The position numbers were made by a program, and so were the translations under genes. Source: Candidatus Aenigmatarchaeota archaeon (GTDB lineage Archaea > Aenigmatarchaeota > Aenigmatarchaeia > PWEA01 > JACRMZ01). From it: 6,132 bases of DNA. Shown here piece after piece: positions 1-5,427 of this stretch (position 1 is its first letter; each line of letters opens with the position of its first letter). The notes beneath the pieces are model-generated. The model searched no databases. It was not told the DNA's origin and saw only the letters and a list, made by a program, of their open reading frames with translations. Location: the NCBI GenBank assembly GCA_016219455.1, contig JACRMZ010000100.1, positions 1 to 6,132 on the forward strand. Reading direction: 5' to 3'.

Positions 1-129
1 TTTCGAAGATTCTTTTATTGATTTGTACTCCGCGAGAAAAACGTCGTATATATCGCTTCGTTGCTTGACAAAGTCGTCGTAACTTGCCATATAATCTTCA
101 AACGCCTTTTTCATCTTCATTTTAACCAT
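1..129 (-). CDS. Unrecognised small protein, N-terminal 43 residues (cut by window edge)
   Basis: The reading frame opens at an ATG (129-127) and stays open to base 1, giving 43 residues that begin MVKMKMKKAFEDYMASYDDF. The start codon follows the TGA of the upstream gene with no base between, in the same frame. A GGTGAT ribosome binding site lies at 138-133, inside the end of that upstream gene, so the two are probably co-transcribed and translationally coupled. The visible part is charged and probably helical, with several aromatic residues (Y13, Y17, F20, Y28, F31, Y35) and no signal peptide or membrane segment. I do not recognise a family, and the C-terminus is outside the window. Confidence rests on the start context and open frame, not on homology. 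Confidence 0.6.
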   Translation of the reverse strand, partial: MVKMKMKKAFEDYMASYDDFVKQRSDIYDVFLAEYKSIKESSK

Positions 130-540
130 TCAATCACCTTTTTCTATCAGATACTTATTAAACAATTTGCCCTTTTTGGAGCTGATTTTTAATTTGAAAT
201 TCTTTGTTTTCATGTCTCCTACAGGTTTCCATGTTTCATGGCCGAATCCAGACGAAGTCATTCCCAATTCCTTGTACTCTATAACTCCCTCTATTTCCTT
301 GAGCTCAGAGCCAGCGGTGCAGGGTGCCATTTCAGGCGTTATTTTTTCAATTGTTATTTTTCCTTCATCAAATTCGGATGCATATGAAGGGTCTGAGCGT
401 ATTATCAAATCCATGTCAATCTCGTTTTCCCTTGTCCTTATTGCAATCTTCTTCCCGATTCCAGTTACGAGCCGCCAAGCGGATTTTTTTGGATTCCCTC
501 CCCCGTATTCTGTTATGTATTCTAGCGAAAATTCAACCAT
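130..540 (-). CDS. Unrecognised small protein, 136 aa
   Basis: I chose the ATG at 540-538 because a GGGTGAT SD (550-544) sits just upstream. The frame is open further up to 606, but that would run through the promoter. The product begins MVEFSLEYITEYGGGNPKKS and has no signal peptide or membrane helix. Short hydrophobic/charged alternation (for example KKIAIRTRE, DMDLIIRS, GKITIEKI, FKLKISSKK) suggests a mostly beta-strand fold. There is one cysteine (C74) and a basic C-terminus. The gene is immediately followed by another small gene (TGA then ATG), so the pair looks like a two-gene operon expressed from the TATA element at 582-590. The sequence is AT-richer than its neighbours: 19 of 60 bases are G or C in 181-240, against 34 of 60 in 961-1020. 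I do not recognise the family and give no function. Confidence 0.72.
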   Translation of the reverse strand: MVEFSLEYITEYGGGNPKKSAWRLVTGIGKKIAIRTRENEIDMDLIIRSDPSYASEFDEGKITIEKITPEMAPCTAGSELKEIEGVIEYKELGMTSSGFGHETWKPVGDMKTKNFKLKISSKKGKLFNKYLIEKGD

Positions 541-543
541 CAA

Positions 544-550
544 ATCACCC
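544..550 (-). promoter_or_regulatory. Shine-Dalgarno site GGGTGAT fixing the start at 540
   Basis: On the minus strand GGGTGAT lies three bases before the ATG at 540. It matches the anti-SD end of archaeal 16S rRNA, whose SD complement is GGAGGTGATC. This favours the 136-residue start over the longer open frame. The next gene on this strand has nearly the same arrangement (GGTGAT at 138-133, ATGGTT start). Confidence 0.6.
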
Positions 551-581
551 TTATCCAATAGCCACCTTATAATAGTGAAAG

Positions 582-590
582 TATTTAAGC
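582..590. promoter_or_regulatory. TATA-box (box A) element in the divergent promoter region
   Basis: The plus strand reads TATTTAAGC and the minus strand GCTTAAATA, so both directions resemble an archaeal box A. On the minus strand, transcription about 25 bases downstream would start near 560. That leaves a leader of about 20 bases containing the GGGTGAT SD of the 540 start, a good fit. On the plus strand it would start near 610 and leave a leader of about 34 bases before the thioredoxin-fold gene. Assignment is by pattern and spacing only. Confidence 0.5.
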
Positions 591-615
591 ATTTTGACGG
601 TTCCATGTTAAAATG

Positions 616-622
616 TTATAAG
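616..622 (+). promoter_or_regulatory. TATA-like element for a leaderless start at 644
   Basis: TTATAAG is centred 25 bases before the ATG at 644, which is the usual box A to transcription-start distance in archaea. The implied transcript would begin at or very near the start codon, so it would be leaderless. This agrees with the lack of a well-spaced SD; the only purine stretch, CGAGGAAA, starts about 15 bases upstream. Confidence 0.45.
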
Positions 623-643
623 CTTCCCCGAGGAAACAAGATT

Positions 644-1462
644 ATGCAGATTACGGTACTCTACTTCACAGATCCGTGGTGCGCGTGGTGCTGGGCAAGC
701 GAGCCTAACATAATGAGACTGAGGGAAGAGTACGGCAAGCAGATACAGATAGTTTTCAAGATGGGCGGATTGCTTGAGGATATGGGGAAGTTCTATGGGA
801 GCGGAAAAATACCAATATCAGACATTGCAAACCATCTGCGTTCGGTAAGCAGGCAGTCCGGGATGCCAATCAATGAGGAAACCGTCCTCGAGGACCCTCC
901 TAACTCAACGTGGCCATCCAATGTGGCGTACAAGGCCGCCGAGTTCCAGGGCGAAGCCATTGGGGAAAGGTACCTAAGGAGGCTAAGGGAGGCGGCGTTC
1001 CTTGAAGGGCTGAATATCTCAAAAAGGGATGTCCTCGAAGCGCTTGCAGCCAGCGTTGGCGTGGACATGGAGAAATTCAGGGACGCTTTGGACACCGGCA
1101 AGGCGGAAATCGCTTTCAGGGAAGACCTCAGGGAATGCGAAGACAGGAAAATAAAAGGATTTCCCACACTGGTCTTCAAGAATCCCGATGGACAGGAAAT
1201 ATCGCTGATTGGCTACAGGAAGTTCGAAGAGTATGAGAATACCATAGACAGGCTGACAGAAGGCGAGATATCGAAAGTTAGCACTTCCAATACAGAGTCA
1301 TTCATAAAAAAATACAAAAGAATTACAACGGTTGAGCTTGCAGAAGTCTTCCAGTATTTCCCGACGGAAGCAGCCGCCGTGCTCGAGGAGCTGGTGAAGA
1401 AAGGCCTCGTGAAGAAACACGAGATGAGAAGCGGAAACCTCTGGGAGTATATTGGAGCATAA
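644..1462 (+). CDS. DsbA/FrnE-like thioredoxin-fold protein (Thioredoxin_5 type)
   Basis: Predicted cytosolic dithiol-disulfide oxidoreductase or isomerase of 272 residues. The N-terminus (ITVLYFTDPWCAWCW) is the first beta strand of a thioredoxin fold, with a CAWC active site at C13-C16. An 'SEPNIMRLREEYG' helix and 'FKMGGLLEDM' follow, as in the FrnE/Thioredoxin_5 group. The helical insertion spans roughly residues 50-165, and the cis-proline motif GFPT has P174 before strand LVFKN. Residues about 215-272 form an additional small helical domain ending in GNLWEYIGA. There is no signal peptide. The start at 644 puts the first strand at the N-terminus as expected and has a TATA element 25 bases upstream. 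An in-frame ATG at 605 is possible but adds an unconvincing leader. The exact substrate cannot be deduced. The gene lies 20 bases before the LRR gene on the same strand. Confidence 0.88.
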   Translation: MQITVLYFTDPWCAWCWASEPNIMRLREEYGKQIQIVFKMGGLLEDMGKFYGSGKIPISDIANHLRSVSRQSGMPINEETVLEDPPNSTWPSNVAYKAAEFQGEAIGERYLRRLREAAFLEGLNISKRDVLEALAASVGVDMEKFRDALDTGKAEIAFREDLRECEDRKIKGFPTLVFKNPDGQEISLIGYRKFEEYENTIDRLTEGEISKVSTSNTESFIKKYKRITTVELAEVFQYFPTEAAAVLEELVKKGLVKKHEMRSGNLWEYIGA

Positions 1463-1482
1463 TTAACGCATGGTTAGTTTTA

Positions 1483-1995
1483 ATGCCTAAATACTTAACT
1501 ACCGTATCCCTTTGCGTGAAGAAGATAAACAGCAATCTCAAAAGCCTTGCCGGAAGCCATTCCGATGCCGCAACAGAGCATCAGGGCACAAAAGACGATG
1601 AAATATGGTTAATAGGCGATGATGAAGTAACCTATGGCGATTACAAAACACTCGAAGAGATTGCCAAAGAGCTTGGGAAAACACTGGAGGCAATGCACAA
1701 GTCCGGTGAGATTTCCATAGAGAAATGCAAGGTAAGGCGCATCGACATTTCCAATAACAATGTGAAAAGCATTCCGCAAAGCATCGGGAAACTTGAGGAC
1801 CTTCACAAGTTGGATATCTCCAGAAATTCTATAGTCGAAATTCCGCAATCCCTGAAGAACCTTAAAAAACTCAGGGAGCTTGATGTTTCTGGAAACTCAC
1901 TGGTTGAAATTCCGGAGTTCATTTGCTGCTTCAGGTATCTAGTGTCTTTCGACGCTTCCGACAACGCGTTGAAATACCTTCCAGACAAAAGCTGA
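1483..1995 (+). CDS. Leucine-rich-repeat protein, N-terminal part of a frame-broken gene
   Basis: 170 residues are read before a TGA. Residues 1-83 are a non-repeat cap region, and DDEIWLIGDDEVTYGDYKTL probably starts the structured part. LRRs then run with an exact 23-residue period: 84-106, 107-129, 130-152, and a fourth that starts at L153 and breaks off after LKYLPDK. The pattern LxxLDISxNxIxxIPxSIxxLxx is that of the Shoc2-like 23-residue LRR class, a protein-binding scaffold. The repeats resume in another frame immediately downstream, so this is the front half of one gene. No signal peptide or membrane segment is visible. The start may be the GTG at 1516, which has a TATA element at leaderless spacing, instead of the ATG at 1483. 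The partner is unknown. Confidence 0.75.
   Translation: MPKYLTTVSLCVKKINSNLKSLAGSHSDAATEHQGTKDDEIWLIGDDEVTYGDYKTLEEIAKELGKTLEAMHKSGEISIEKCKVRRIDISNNNVKSIPQSIGKLEDLHKLDISRNSIVEIPQSLKNLKKLRELDVSGNSLVEIPEFICCFRYLVSFDASDNALKYLPDKS
1487..1494 (+). promoter_or_regulatory. Candidate TATA element for the LRR gene
   Basis: CTAAATAC is centred about 25 bases before an in-frame GTG at 1516. If it is the promoter, the transcript starts near 1516 and the LRR protein begins at that GTG, not at the ATG at 1483 (which lies upstream of the box). A weaker alternative, GTATATTGG near 1447-1455, would instead allow the ATG at 1483. Confidence 0.35.
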
Positions 1996-2646
1996 ACGAA
2001 CTCGTGCTGGACAACAATAATATCTCATACATTCCCGATGGAGTAGGGGAAATGAAATCACTGAAGCGCCTTTCTGCCAATGAAAATAAGATAAGAAGAG
2101 TTTCAGAAAGCATCGGGAATTTGTCGGGCCTCACGTCGCTCCAGCTTTCAGGCAATGGCATCATCGAACTTCCAGACGAGATAGGCAATTTGACCTCCCT
2201 TGAGACCCTCTGCATAGACAACAACAGGATCAGGGAGCTTCCAAAGTCTATTAACAACATGCGGGGACTTGGGAGCATCAATGCCGGAAACAACAAGATG
2301 AAGCAAATACCTTCCGGATTGTCTTGCATGGATTCGTTAAGATACGTTAATTTTGAAGGGAACATGATATCTGAAATTCCTGCAGAACTCGGAAAATTGA
2401 AGAATGTGTATGAAATAGACTTGGCTGGCAATGCCATAGAGTGCGTTCCTTCGTCTCTTGGCGACGTATCAACAATGGCATTGCTGAGATTGGAGGATAA
2501 CAACATAAAGGATGTGCCTTCTTCTGTTTACTCTATGGAGAATCTGGAGTATCTGGGCCTTGACGGGAACCCTGTCAAAGCAAAGACTGCCAAAAAAATA
2601 AAAAAGTTCTTCACGGCCTCTTCTGGAATGACGTTTTACAATACAG
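1939..2646 (+). repeat. Part of the 69-base coding LRR array spanning the frame break
   Basis: The units are 69 bases (23 codons) apart at the protein level, but the DNA copies have diverged. The single exception is the interval between the repeat-starting leucine codons at 1939 (CTA) and 1992 (CTG), which is 53 bases. The upstream units start at 1732, 1801 and 1870, so the array begins before this entry. The period marks the break as a 16-base shortfall. Confidence 0.6.
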
Positions 2647-2669
2647 ACGACATTGAGTATTCGTATTAG
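1989..2669 (+). CDS. Leucine-rich-repeat protein, C-terminal part of the same broken gene
   Basis: From AAG at 1989 the frame encodes 226 residues with a further nine 23-residue LRRs, starting KLNELVLDNNNISYIPDGVG. The last unit (LEYLGLDGNPVKAKTAKKIK) runs into a C-terminal cap ending DDIEYSY. Together with the upstream part the protein would have 13 repeats and about 400 residues. This frame stays open back to a TTG at 1923, but the bases 1923-1988 read in this frame do not look like LRR sequence. I therefore see no independent gene start, although an internal ATG at 2051 exists. The stop (TAG 2667-2669) overlaps the stop of the convergent DHH gene, so there is no room for a separate terminator. 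The broken frame comes from a junction that lacks 16 bases against the 23-residue repeat. Confidence 0.72.
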   Translation, partial: KLNELVLDNNNISYIPDGVGEMKSLKRLSANENKIRRVSESIGNLSGLTSLQLSGNGIIELPDEIGNLTSLETLCIDNNRIRELPKSINNMRGLGSINAGNNKMKQIPSGLSCMDSLRYVNFEGNMISEIPAELGKLKNVYEIDLAGNAIECVPSSLGDVSTMALLRLEDNNIKDVPSSVYSMENLEYLGLDGNPVKAKTAKKIKKFFTASSGMTFYNTDDIEYSY

Positions 2670-3181
2670 GTTATTTCCTTCACTGGGCCAAGCTTCTCGC
2701 CGATGAGTTCAAGCATTTTTTTCATCGCTTCGTATTGCTTCCCAGGATTTTTCCCGTTGGCTGATCCCGCAAGCGGATGGCCGCCACCTGAGCCCCCTAC
2801 AATATCGCCTATCTTCGAAAAAACGTCTTTGGCAAGGTCTATCCTTTTCCCGATTTCATTGCTTCCCCGTGAGCTTATGCGTATCTCGTTTTCTTTGATG
2901 CATGAAGCTATTGCGATATCCGCACCCAGTGACATCAATCCGCGGCATGCGCTTGCCTCAAATGAACCCACTTCGGAAACTGCAACCAAGCTGTCCCCGG
3001 CTTTGTATATGCGGGCCCTTCCCGCCGCTTTAAGCCGCGCTATCCTTTCAGACTGGTCGATGGGTGATGAAATTGTCGACTGTACTTTTGCATAGTCTAC
3101 GGACTCCAGCAGCTTGGCAAAAAGCTCAAATGTTTTTTTGTTCCCGTACCTGAAATATGCAGTTTCCGCAAGAATCCCAGT
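2666..3181 (-). CDS. DHH-family phosphoesterase, C-terminal part (motif IV region and DHHA1 domain) of a frame-broken gene
   Basis: This frame gives 171 residues that continue the DHH protein started at 3584. It begins TGILAETAYFRYGNKKTFEL, matching the motif IV region that in NrnA/RecJ-like and PPase-like members reads GI..DT..F. Here the usual metal-ligand Asp is Glu. A linker follows, then a DHHA1 substrate-binding domain with the signature GGSGGGHPLAGSANG, the GGGHxxAxG motif that grips the nucleotide or RNA end. The frame is open upstream to 3235, but those residues do not look like the family, so translation probably does not start there. TAA at 2668-2666 overlaps the stop of the LRR gene (convergent). 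The family acts on nanoRNA, pAp or other small phosphoesters; the substrate here is not determinable. Confidence 0.78.
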   Translation of the reverse strand, partial: TGILAETAYFRYGNKKTFELFAKLLESVDYAKVQSTISSPIDQSERIARLKAAGRARIYKAGDSLVAVSEVGSFEASACRGLMSLGADIAIASCIKENEIRISSRGSNEIGKRIDLAKDVFSKIGDIVGGSGGGHPLAGSANGKNPGKQYEAMKKMLELIGEKLGPVKEIT

Positions 3182-3584
3182 AGGCCATTTCAGAGACGGA
3201 AGGGGCGTTTTCGATGTAAGAAACCTTGGCAACACCTACAAGGTTGTTGGGCGAATGATGGTCTATAAGAATAATGTTTTTGTGATTAAGCTCGATTGGC
3301 GCAAGCTGCTCCTTGGAGCTCGTGTCGACTATTATAACCGTATCGTGCCTCTCAAGATTGGGGTTTGAGAGTATTGTGTATTCCTTTGCAATTTTTTCGC
3401 ACCGTTTGCTCACTCCCTGTGCTGCAGCAACCTTTGCATCCACGTTAAGCTGGGAAAGGGCCTCTTTAAGGGCAAGCGCAGAGCAAAGGGAGTCCATGTC
3501 GGCGTTGTGGTGAGCAAGGATTATGGGGCTTTTTGACTTTTTTATTGCTTCTATTACATCAATCATTCCTTCATAATCCCCCAT
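3126..3584 (-). CDS. DHH-family phosphoesterase, N-terminal DHH domain part of a frame-broken gene
   Basis: This frame encodes the catalytic DHH domain. Motif I is HHNADMDSLCSA (D29 and D31), motif II IIVDTSS (D87) and motif III ILIDHH (D108, H109, H110), all expected ligands of the two-metal site. The following APSVSE motif is also present. Homology stops at about Y135 (3180); the remaining 17 residues are out of frame and end at a TGA. The C-terminal half continues one frame over. The intact protein would be roughly 325 residues, normal for NrnA-like DHH-DHHA1 proteins. The start is ATG 3584, just downstream of a TATA element; ATG 3566 (MIDVIEAIKKS) is an alternative with the GGGGGAT purine run about 10 bases upstream. 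It is a cytosolic, probably single-gene unit, divergent from the gene at 3644. Confidence 0.8.
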   Translation of the reverse strand: MGDYEGMIDVIEAIKKSKSPIILAHHNADMDSLCSALALKEALSQLNVDAKVAAAQGVSKRCEKIAKEYTILSNPNLERHDTVIIVDTSSKEQLAPIELNHKNIILIDHHSPNNLVGVAKVSYIENAPSVSEMAYWDSCGNCIFQVREQKNI

Positions 3585-3588
3585 TACC

Positions 3589-3596
3589 TATAAAAG
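3589..3596 (+). promoter_or_regulatory. TATAAAAG box A candidate for the downstream plus-strand gene
   Basis: This is a near-perfect archaeal TATA box. Transcription about 26 bases further on, near 3618-3620, would give a short leader to the ATG at 3629 or a leader of about 25 bases to the ATG at 3644. It overlaps the first bases upstream of the DHH start, so the two divergent units are only a few tens of bases apart. Confidence 0.45.
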
Positions 3597-3611
3597 CTCC
3601 CAGTTTGCCAA

Positions 3612-3621
3612 CGATATTTAT
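3612..3621. promoter_or_regulatory. Near-symmetric TATA element shared by divergent genes
   Basis: GATATTTATC on the plus strand reads GATAAATATC on the minus strand, so it can act as box A in both directions. Plus: the centre is about 27 bases before ATG 3644, which would give a leaderless mRNA. Minus: the start would fall near 3590, a few bases before ATG 3584 of the DHH gene. Direction would normally be set by the flanking BRE, which I cannot score with confidence. Confidence 0.45.
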
Positions 3622-3643
3622 CCCTTGGATGAGAATGATAGAT

Positions 3644-5077
3644 ATGCCATTTGTGCCCAAAAGCCGCGAAGGCGAAGAAATGAAAAGGGCCCTTGATGAG
3701 TACTTTAAGTCTATTGGGTATGTTGCAGAGAGCGTGCATTTTAACCTCAGTTCCCTGGAGGAGCTTGCAACAAAACTGAAAAGCGGCTATAGGGTTGCTA
3801 ATCATTTTCTTAAGGAAACCCATGGACTCAATATCCCAGACGACTACGTCAGCTCGCTTTTGCCAATATGCCACTCGATTGAAGGCTATGAATCGCTGAT
3901 TTCATCAGAAATGGCCACCGGAAGAAAGTACGGGCTTGATGCCGGATATTTCGAATCCCTCAAGCCCCTTCATGAAAAGCACAATCTCGATGAGATTTTT
4001 CAGGTTTCATCCAGATACGACACATTCCTTTCAAACCCGGCCCTTATAGAAGAATACAACAAGTCGGTGTCGGCGCTTTCCGGTTCCGTTTCAATTGATG
4101 ATATCATATCGTTTCTTCCCGCATCAGTCAAGTACGGCGTGAGGGACAGTGATTTTTCCTCCGTGCTAAAGTCGTTGGCGGACCATGAAAAAGGCAGTGT
4201 CATGAAAAAGGAACTTGACTTGCTGTCATCAGACCCGTTTTATTTTGGGAACATAATAGAACGAAAAACCGATGCTGACATTCAGGGAGTTTTTGTCCCC
4301 ATTGTGGGCGCTTTTGGATCAGGCGGCACGCTGAAGATTTCACGTTACGGGGGCGCGGAAGAAGCGTCTGTAAAAGCAAAAGGCGGCGGCACAATTGCGC
4401 TAAAGGGGGGCAAAATATATTTGGACGGGGTAAGTTTCGATCCGGCCCTCCTCAAAAACTCATTTGAAAATATAGAGTCATACGTGAGTCTTTGGAGAAG
4501 GGGCACTGAAATCCTGAGGGGAATGAATTACTACTACCTTCCATCGGAAAGCAGATTTTCTTTCGGGAATATCAGCTATGAGGTAAGCTATTCTTCTGCT
4601 GTAAAGGGCATTGACAGGGTGAAAATAACCATCAGCAAAGGTCCGGAGGTCTCTGGCATAAAGGGCGATATAGAATTCCTGAAAAAAATGAAAGGCGGGG
4701 CCTTTTCATCCCCAATAAAGTACAGGGAAGAAGGCGGTGTTTTTACCATCGACGCCTCTGCAAAGCCCGATATATTGGGCAATGTTTCAGGCATAGTTTC
4801 AAGGAAAGCCACTAAGCGTGCCGGTCCACTTGAGGCGCTTGAGTTCATAAACCGCAGCACGGACGGCAAGTTCCTGGAATCAGTTGATTACGATTTTTTT
4901 GACTGCTGCGAATTCGCGCATTACGCTGTTTCGGAAAACTTCCCTGTGTATTTTGATTCCCTCAGCCAGGCGGAACAATTATTTGCTGCAAAGGCCGTCT
5001 TTTCAATGAATGACAACGAAAAAATTAGTTGGCTGCGGGACAAATACCCTTCAGTAGTCAAGAAAATCAGGCCTTAA
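3644..5077 (+). CDS. Unrecognised 477-aa cytosolic protein
   Basis: A long intact open frame, MPFVPKSREGEEMKRALDEY at the start, that I cannot assign to a family. Residues 1-195 appear mainly helical (for example EEMKRALDEYFKSI and SSLEELATKL). Residues about 205-390 are glycine-rich and probably beta-stranded, with VGAFGSGGTLKISRYGG and KGGGTIALKGGKIYLDG near 221-262. Residues about 395-477 look helical again and include C421-C422. There is no signal peptide, membrane helix, P-loop or zinc ribbon that I can see. I chose ATG 3644 because it sits 27 bases from a TATA element. In-frame ATGs at 3629 and 3635 would add MRMID. The coding sequence overlaps the end of the prefoldin gene by 11 bases, tail to tail. 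Length and the clean frame make it a real gene; function is unknown. Confidence 0.8.
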   Translation: MPFVPKSREGEEMKRALDEYFKSIGYVAESVHFNLSSLEELATKLKSGYRVANHFLKETHGLNIPDDYVSSLLPICHSIEGYESLISSEMATGRKYGLDAGYFESLKPLHEKHNLDEIFQVSSRYDTFLSNPALIEEYNKSVSALSGSVSIDDIISFLPASVKYGVRDSDFSSVLKSLADHEKGSVMKKELDLLSSDPFYFGNIIERKTDADIQGVFVPIVGAFGSGGTLKISRYGGAEEASVKAKGGGTIALKGGKIYLDGVSFDPALLKNSFENIESYVSLWRRGTEILRGMNYYYLPSESRFSFGNISYEVSYSSAVKGIDRVKITISKGPEVSGIKGDIEFLKKMKGGAFSSPIKYREEGGVFTIDASAKPDILGNVSGIVSRKATKRAGPLEALEFINRSTDGKFLESVDYDFFDCCEFAHYAVSENFPVYFDSLSQAEQLFAAKAVFSMNDNEKISWLRDKYPSVVKKIRP

Positions 5078-5411
5078 CTGATTCTTGAAGCTTCTTCTGG
5101 ATTTCGTCTGCTTTTTCACGCATCTTCTTTTCCTGGTTTTCTATCCTCATCAATCGCGCGTCTATTGAGGAAAGCTTTTCCTTCAAGTCAACATCAACTT
5201 CCTTTTTTGTCGCTTTTATGAGTATAGGGCCTATTGCCCTGAAAACCTCTTCGCTATCCTTTGCTTTCCCAAGCTCTTCCAGGGCCTTTTCGAGGCTTAT
5301 TTTCTGTATCGTAAGGTTTTCTTTCTGCACAGCGGTCATTTGCATTTGCTGCTGGTATTGCTGAAGCTGCATTATGAGCTGCTGGGCCTGCGCTGAAATT
5401 TTCTGTTCCAT
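5067..5411 (-). CDS. pfdB: Prefoldin subunit beta
   Basis: A 114-residue prefoldin beta subunit, the usual length. Six subunits (two alpha, four beta) form a jellyfish-shaped holdase that captures unfolded proteins and passes them to the chaperonin in archaea. The N-terminal helix is glutamine-rich (AQAQQLIMQLQQYQQQMQ), then the diagnostic VFRAIGPILIKATKKEV hairpin segment follows at about residues 58-74. A C-terminal coiled-coil helix (LSSIDARLMRIENQEKKMRE) completes the two-helix coiled-coil tentacle. The start has a strong SD, GGAGGAG at 5425-5419, seven bases upstream. It is the last gene of the run and comes 16 bases after pcc1. Its stop overlaps the end of the convergent 477-residue gene. 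Confidence 0.93.
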   Translation of the reverse strand: MEQKISAQAQQLIMQLQQYQQQMQMTAVQKENLTIQKISLEKALEELGKAKDSEEVFRAIGPILIKATKKEVDVDLKEKLSSIDARLMRIENQEKKMREKADEIQKKLQESVKA

Positions 5412-5418
5412 TTTTGTT

Positions 5419-5425
5419 CTCCTCC
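5419..5425 (-). promoter_or_regulatory. Strong Shine-Dalgarno site GGAGGAG of pfdB
   Basis: GGAGGAG lies seven bases before the pfdB ATG (5411) within the 16-base pcc1-pfdB gap. It is the strongest SD of the window, so prefoldin may be translated independently of pcc1. Confidence 0.65.
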
Positions 5426-5427
5426 GT

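Noticed and set aside
167..643. Plus-strand reading frame upstream of the thioredoxin-fold start, continuous with it
   Set aside because: It is antisense to the minus-strand gene 130-540, which has an SD and proper start context. The thioredoxin fold begins exactly at 644, so the extension is an open antisense frame.
1984..1996. Programmed -1 frameshift at CAAAAGC in the LRR gene
   Set aside because: The P-site AAA would re-pair poorly with CAA, no downstream structure is evident, and recoding would leave the fourth repeat five residues short.
1931..2506. Long minus-strand frame opposite the LRR gene
   Set aside because: It is an antisense frame produced by the repeat's codon bias. The plus-strand LRR reading is unmistakable.
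1732..2646. CRISPR-like or other DNA repeat array
   Set aside because: The 69-base period is the coding LRR unit. The copies differ in DNA sequence and there are no identical repeats with unique spacers.
2660..2675. Bidirectional terminator between the convergent LRR and DHH genes
   Set aside because: The two stop codons overlap and no hairpin or T-run is visible; only coding sequence lies on either side.
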